Program-made: the position numbers and the translations under genes
Notes under the pieces: generated by a model
Seen by the model: the letters and a program-made list of their open reading frames with translations, nothing else
Told to the model about the DNA's origin: nothing
The model's database searches: none
DNA from: Euryarchaeota archaeon UBA242
Lineage (GTDB): Archaea > Thermoplasmatota > Poseidoniia > Poseidoniales > Poseidoniaceae
Assembly: GCA_002499015.1 (NCBI GenBank)
Contig: DAJY01000089.1
Span: 1-9,663 of the forward strand
DNA: 9,663 nucleotides
Direction: 5' to 3'
In this document: positions 6,310-9,663 of the stretch, piece by piece
Layout: every line of letters begins with the position of its first letter
How positions within the stretch are numbered: position 1 is the first letter of the stretch

Positions 6310-6370
6310 GGTTATGATTCGGCCTTGGGCTGTGACAAATCATTAAGTGAAAAAACTGGAAGTATCCATT

Positions 6371-6835
6371 ATGTCCGAACTATTCCCGTCCGTCACAGGG
6401 AGAAACCTCAACAAAGAAACTTTGACCATTCCCGATGATTATGGCGAGAAGAATCTCCTTGTGATAGTTGCGTTCCAACAGTGGCAACAGGGAATTGTTG
6501 ATGATGCAATTACAATTCTCGAAGAAAATAAACTTGACCGCACTCATTCAATTATTGAAATACCGGTGATTCAACGTTCGACAAGGTTTCGCCAGATTCG
6601 CCTTGATACGTTGATGAGAGCGGTGATTAGAGATCGACATATTCGTCAAAGAACGGTCACCGTTTACATTGATAAACAAGCATTCAGAGAGAAGTTGGGC
6701 ATAGCCAACGACAAATCTATTCATTGGTTTTTGATAGACCATGTCAGCAAAACCATTCTCTTAAGAGGGGTCGATACAATCTCTCCCGAAAATATAACTC
6801 AAATAATTTCACACTCGAGTAAGATTGATGTGTGA
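6371..6835 (+). CDS. Cysteine-free thioredoxin/redoxin-like protein
   Basis: A 154-residue protein from the ATG. It begins SELFPSVTGRNLNKETLTIP, the kind of opening used by peroxiredoxin/TlpA-type domains ('F-P-x-V-x-G...L'). It continues with the beta strand KNLLVIVAFQQWQQ, a helix with VDDAITILEE, the strand RTVTVYIDKQAF and KSIHWFLIDHVSKTILLRGVDTIS near the C-terminus, an order compatible with the thioredoxin fold. There are no cysteines at all, so redox catalysis by the usual CXXC or CysP is impossible; a binding, chaperone or assembly role (like the redoxin-derived ATP10 group) is possible but unproven. An in-frame GTG at 6347 would add eight residues. ATG was preferred because GGAAG lies eight bases before it and the added residues look non-structural. 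It diverges from the thioredoxin lipoprotein gene. Confidence 0.65.
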   Translation: MSELFPSVTGRNLNKETLTIPDDYGEKNLLVIVAFQQWQQGIVDDAITILEENKLDRTHSIIEIPVIQRSTRFRQIRLDTLMRAVIRDRHIRQRTVTVYIDKQAFREKLGIANDKSIHWFLIDHVSKTILLRGVDTISPENITQIISHSSKIDV

Positions 6836-6846
6836 AGAGTTGTAAA

Positions 6847-7608
6847 TCAAGAGAACAATATTCGGTCTATTTCTTCACGTGTGAGAGTGCAAAACTGGCC
6901 GGGTTCAAGATCGTAGTCTTTCAATACCATCTTCTCGGTTGATAATCGGTGTAAATTAGTAACATGGTTTCCAAGAGTCGTGAACATTCTCCGGATTTGC
7001 CTTTTCTTTCCTTCATCTATGGTCAAAATAGCACATGTTGAATGTTCTAAATCGATGGTTGCAGGCCGAGTTTGAAACTCTTCTAATGAACCGTATTCAG
7101 TGACGGATACATCAACACCTTGTCGAATTGACTCAAGTTGAACTTCAGTAATCTCCTCCTCAGTCTCCACTCGATAGGTTTTCTTAATTTTCTTATCCGG
7201 GTCGGTTACAGAATGGACTAATTTTCCATCCGTAGTAACCAAAAGCAAGCCAGTTGTTTCTTCATCTAGTCTGCCTACAGTGATCAGTGATTCGTAGACA
7301 GATGGTTCTACTTCGTCCCTGAAAATCTCATAGACAGAGGCTTTGTGATGTTCTTGTTCTTGTGAATTGAGGCGAGAGCAAATACATCCTGAAGGTTTGT
7401 TGAGGAGGAAATAAACATCATCGGAAGGGAGAAATAATTTCTTTCCACGGTACTTCACAGTACGGGTTGCAGGATTGAATTCATAGGCAATATGCTTGAC
7501 AATAGAATCATTGACAGTGATGTCACCACTCCAAATGGCTTGCTTGACATCTCCTTTAGATGAAAACTCACCGCATTTTGAAAGAAATTGATGAATTCTA
7601 AGTTTCAT
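6847..7608 (-). CDS. RsuA/RluB-family rRNA pseudouridine synthase
   Basis: Converts a specific uridine in rRNA to pseudouridine. The 253-residue chain starts with an S4 RNA-binding domain (about 1-55: LRIHQFLSKCGEFSSKGDVKQ...I..GDITVN). The catalytic domain follows: YFLLNKPSGCICS (66-78), the active-site motif VGRLDEETTGLLLVTTDGKL (111-130, catalytic D115), KKTYRVE (142-148) and GKKRQIRRMFTTLG (200-213). These and the length are typical of RsuA/RluB/RluE-type enzymes. The target (16S or 23S position) cannot be decided. This family is mainly bacterial, and archaea normally use TruB/Cbf5, TruD and guide RNAs, so its presence would be an acquired trait if the host is an archaeon. The start has TGAGG seven bases upstream. 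It converges with the redoxin-like gene, leaving only 11 bp between the stops. Confidence 0.92.
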   Translation of the reverse strand: MKLRIHQFLSKCGEFSSKGDVKQAIWSGDITVNDSIVKHIAYEFNPATRTVKYRGKKLFLPSDDVYFLLNKPSGCICSRLNSQEQEHHKASVYEIFRDEVEPSVYESLITVGRLDEETTGLLLVTTDGKLVHSVTDPDKKIKKTYRVETEEEITEVQLESIRQGVDVSVTEYGSLEEFQTRPATIDLEHSTCAILTIDEGKKRQIRRMFTTLGNHVTNLHRLSTEKMVLKDYDLEPGQFCTLTREEIDRILFS

Positions 7609-7679
7609 GCTATTGCCTCATTTGCCGGTGTATCCATTTTGTTCTTAGCAGTTCCCCTTTACAACCGAGCCATCTAAAT

Positions 7680-7740
7680 CAATTAACACATTAATCAGTA
7701 GATACTTACTAATGAAAATAACTTCCTATGCCAATTAACA
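7680..7740. promoter_or_regulatory. Direct repeats in a divergent promoter region
   Basis: CAATTAACA occurs at 7680-7688 and again at 7732-7740 in the AT-rich gap between the pseudouridine synthase and the DoxX-like gene. The second copy is followed by TTTATC (7745-7750), a plausible box A about 27 nt before the ATG at 7774. A 9-bp repeat in an AT-rich gap can arise by chance. Confidence 0.25.
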
Positions 7741-7773
7741 TTACTTTATCTCTAAAGTGGATTACGGCAACTT

Positions 7774-8754
7774 ATGAAAGTCAAGTTCAATGTGCGGGAA
7801 ATCCTTAGCTTCGGCTTAGGTTTGGCTTTCATTTTTATTGGAATTGATCATTTCATCCATCCTTCTTGGTACCAACCTATTGTTCCTGAAGTCCTTCCTT
7901 CACCCAAATTTTGGGTATTGCTTAGTGGCCTCTTTGAGGCCTCATTTGGACTGTTATTGATTATCCCGCGGACGAGAGCGTTGGCATCGGCTGGTATCGC
8001 TTGGATGCTTGTAGCATTGTATTGGGCCAATTTCAACATGTGGTACAATGACATCCCTTTGAATGACACTCAATATGGTCGCGCTTTCCACATAGTTAGA
8101 TTGGTAATTCAATTTATTCTGATTTTTATAATTGCCTGGATTGGAGAGATTACTCCTTTCAAAGGAGAAGAAAGAAACATCAAAAAGATGGATGTCTTTT
8201 CTGGCAGAATAACTTCTTGTGGTTTTGAGAGTGGTGATAGAATTGTCATCGGCGATTGGAAGGAATCTCCATTTGGAAGTTTTACCGATGTGATGTGGGC
8301 AACAAGTGAAGGAAAGAGAATTCTGATAGCCCCTAATGCTCAAATATCGGATTTTATACAATCATTGTATACCTTTGAAGAAGTATTGATTGAAGATATA
8401 AAAGTTGATAATCGGCTCCAAGAAATGACCTTGAATTCTGAATCACTGAGCCTTGAATACAAGTGGAATAAAGGATGGTCGATACCATTTAGTCGGTCAC
8501 TGTTTTTCATAGCAACGGTTGAATCTTTATTTGCGAGAATATTTTGGGGAACAAAGACTCATGGTCGTTCCAACAATAACCGCAAGGAATGGTATGCTGT
8601 TGACCGAGTTTCCAAGATAACAAAGGCTAAGGCAACAATCAATGGTAAAGATGCTGGCAAAAAAACGCTTATCACCGAGCAATGCAAGTTTGGGTTTAGT
8701 GAATCCCCCAAGAATCCTTCATCAGTCGTTGTTCGTACTTATATTCAGAAATAG
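7774..8754 (+). CDS. DoxX-like membrane domain fused to a conserved soluble domain
   Basis: A 326-residue protein of two parts. Residues 1-128 are a DoxX-like membrane domain with four helices at about 11-29, 46-65, 70-88 and 106-124. Family-like signatures are GIDHFIHPSWYQPIVPEVLP (23-42), SGLFEASFGLLLIIPRTRALA (51-71) and ALYWANFNMW (81-90). Residues 140-326 are soluble, with GDRIVIGDWKESPFGSFTDV (154-173), MWA-x(4)-G-K-R-ILIAP (174-187), F-I-x-S-L-Y (194-199), the WGTKTHG region (258-264), KEWYAVDRVSKI (271-282) and KFGFSESPKNPS (305-316). To my recollection this second part resembles a family of stand-alone hypothetical proteins, mainly from actinobacteria, of unknown function. DoxX proteins are small membrane proteins linked to respiratory or oxidative-stress complexes. 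The ATG has no Shine-Dalgarno sequence and appears leaderless; a small membrane protein gene follows 38 nt on. Confidence 0.75.
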   Translation: MKVKFNVREILSFGLGLAFIFIGIDHFIHPSWYQPIVPEVLPSPKFWVLLSGLFEASFGLLLIIPRTRALASAGIAWMLVALYWANFNMWYNDIPLNDTQYGRAFHIVRLVIQFILIFIIAWIGEITPFKGEERNIKKMDVFSGRITSCGFESGDRIVIGDWKESPFGSFTDVMWATSEGKRILIAPNAQISDFIQSLYTFEEVLIEDIKVDNRLQEMTLNSESLSLEYKWNKGWSIPFSRSLFFIATVESLFARIFWGTKTHGRSNNNRKEWYAVDRVSKITKAKATINGKDAGKKTLITEQCKFGFSESPKNPSSVVVRTYIQK

Positions 8755-8792
8755 TCCGATTAAGTTATTCATTGAGTTCAATTGGATTCGCT

Positions 8793-9068
8793 ATGGATGA
8801 AGACAATAAAAGCGATACTGGAATGGTCAATTTAATTTGGCTATGGTTTGGTTTTGAGGGATGGAAGCAACTTTCATTAGGAAAAAGAATAGGTGCACAG
8901 ATTCTCTACAGAGTATTTTTCGTTGCAGGATTTGCCGCTTGTATCATATTCTACACTACGGTATTTGGCGAAGATCCTCCACTAGCTCCACTCGTTGGGA
9001 TGCTCTTAGGATGGTTTCTCTTTTTCCAAGCGTTGTTAAATTTCATCTTTGTAATAGGTTCACGTTAA
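8793..9068 (+). CDS. Small two-helix membrane protein of unknown function
   Basis: A protein of 91 residues starting MDEDNKSDTGMVNLIWLWFG. A short polar N-terminus is followed by an amphipathic W/F-rich stretch (WLWFGFEGWKQLSLGKRIG) and two membrane spans at about 40-59 (RVFFVAGFAACIIFYTTVF) and 66-88 (LVGMLLGWFLFFQALLNFIFVIG). There is no signal sequence. Nothing identifies an enzyme. A TTG at 8772 would extend it by seven residues; the ATG is preferred because TTATTCA at 8765-8771 lies about 25 nt upstream, fitting a leaderless start. Its closeness to the DoxX-like gene hints at shared expression. It converges with the BNR protein gene, nine bases apart. Confidence 0.65.
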   Translation: MDEDNKSDTGMVNLIWLWFGFEGWKQLSLGKRIGAQILYRVFFVAGFAACIIFYTTVFGEDPPLAPLVGMLLGWFLFFQALLNFIFVIGSR

Positions 9069-9077
9069 AGTAACGCC

Positions 9078-9663
9078 TCAAAGAGTACTTGGTCCACCAG
9101 GTGAGAGTTTAGGTAATTGCCTCAATTCTCCAAATAGTGCAGGTCCAGTAATGAATGTTCCAACTATTCCAATTTCTCCATTTGTATTGTGAGACAATGC
9201 GATCCATGGTCTTCCTTCATCATCAAATTCAATGTCGATGAAATCTCCAAATCCACCACAGCGTACATTTCCACAATCATCGGTGATGTCTAGTGGGTCA
9301 TCTGGTGAATTGACTGCAACTGTTGTAATCAATGGATTTTCTGCGAATGCATCGGTCATTACCGACATGTATCCACTCCAACCACCATTGTCATCGCCTT
9401 CGCCGATATATCCGACGACGACTCTACCTTCTGCACCAGCAAAAATAGTAGGGAATCCCGTTTCATTTACCCCTGGCGGTGCCATCATCATAGGTTCTGA
9501 CCATGTGTCTCCTTGGTCACGAGAATATGCCATCCAAGGCATATCGTCAATGCTAATCCATGAGGCGAATAGGTTGCCGGCATCATCTGCTGCTACGGCA
9601 ACTTCATGACTATGCCAACCTTCTTGCATTGGAACATTTGTGGTAATTGTATGTTCAGTCCAT
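9078..9663 (-). CDS. BNR/Asp-box surface protein, C-terminal part
   Basis: The reading frame is open to the right edge, so only the last 195 or so codons are present. An internal ATG at 9629 is not the real start, since the frame runs on upstream through W-T-E-H-T-I-T-T-N-V-P. The Asp-box S-R-D-Q-G-D-T-W, encoded at 9501-9524, defines the sialidase-type beta-propeller (BNR) fold. Repeat-like segments surround it: DDAGNLFASWIS...PWMAYS, EGRVVVGYIG and DDEGRPWIALSHN. The composition is acidic, and C-G-N-V-R-C may form a disulfide. In planktonic archaea such proteins are usually secreted or cell-surface; catalytic sialidase activity cannot be claimed from one Asp-box. The chain ends in GGPSTL with no C-terminal membrane helix, so any anchor would be N-terminal. 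Confidence 0.82.
   Translation of the reverse strand, partial: WTEHTITTNVPMQEGWHSHEVAVAADDAGNLFASWISIDDMPWMAYSRDQGDTWSEPMMMAPPGVNETGFPTIFAGAEGRVVVGYIGEGDDNGGWSGYMSVMTDAFAENPLITTVAVNSPDDPLDITDDCGNVRCGGFGDFIDIEFDDEGRPWIALSHNTNGEIGIVGTFITGPALFGELRQLPKLSPGGPSTL

Noticed and set aside
4700..7760. The shared 10-mer TCTAAAGTGG upstream of aat (4700-4709) and of the DoxX-like gene (7751-7760)
   Set aside because: Distances to the ATG differ (20 and 14 nt), and many 10-mer pairs are expected by chance in a window of this size.
7954..8361. A 135-codon antisense reading frame within the DoxX-like gene
   Set aside because: It lies opposite a gene with clear protein-level motifs, has no recognisable domain of its own, and is a by-product of the sense codon pattern.
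9232..9609. A plus-strand reading frame of 125 codons opposite the BNR protein
   Set aside because: The minus strand has a clear Asp-box and acidic propeller-like sequence; the Ser/Pro/Thr-rich plus frame is its shadow.

Overview
The window most resembles a chromosomal segment of a planktonic marine archaeon, probably of the Marine Group II/III (Poseidoniia) type. This rests on three things: many starts with no Shine-Dalgarno sequence but an AT-rich box about 25-32 nt upstream (a leaderless, TATA-driven style), short lipoproteins dense in Asn-X-Ser/Thr sequons, and BNR/Asp-box and small four-helix membrane proteins mixed with bacterial-type enzymes. No marker gene settles the lineage, so this is inference. 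No rRNA, tRNA, CRISPR array, integrase or transposase was found.

Layout. Positions 1-176 (-) hold the start of a probable NAD kinase, cut by the window edge just before its expected GGDGT motif. A run of plus-strand genes follows: a four-helix membrane protein (302-910), a YjbQ/UPF0047 protein (956-1423), a PaaI-type hotdog thioesterase (1456-1899) and a bacterial-type acetyl-CoA acetyltransferase (1978-3198). The last two suggest acyl-CoA turnover. A coiled-coil DUF2130 protein (3355-4581) comes next behind its own promoter, which carries an inverted repeat over the TATA box; the protein has a D...ExK pattern like PD-(D/E)XK nucleases. Then comes an Aat leucyl/phenylalanyl-tRNA-protein transferase (4729-5445), visibly richer in G+C than its neighbours and preceded by a GC-rich stem-loop.

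The second half is arranged in divergent and convergent pairs. A sequon-rich lipoprotein with a thioredoxin fold (5569-6171, -) diverges from a cysteine-free thioredoxin/redoxin-like protein (6371-6835, +); a perfect 7-bp inverted repeat lies between them. The redoxin-like gene converges on an RsuA/RluB-type pseudouridine synthase (6847-7608, -), which diverges from a DoxX-like membrane domain fused to a conserved soluble domain (7774-8754, +). A small two-helix membrane protein (8793-9068, +) follows, and the window ends with the 3' part of a BNR/Asp-box surface protein (9078-9663, -).

There is no obvious defence island or mobile element. The points most worth a second look are the possible nuclease site in the DUF2130 protein, the base composition and lineage of aat, the divergent pair of thioredoxin-fold genes with a candidate operator, and the DoxX fusion.
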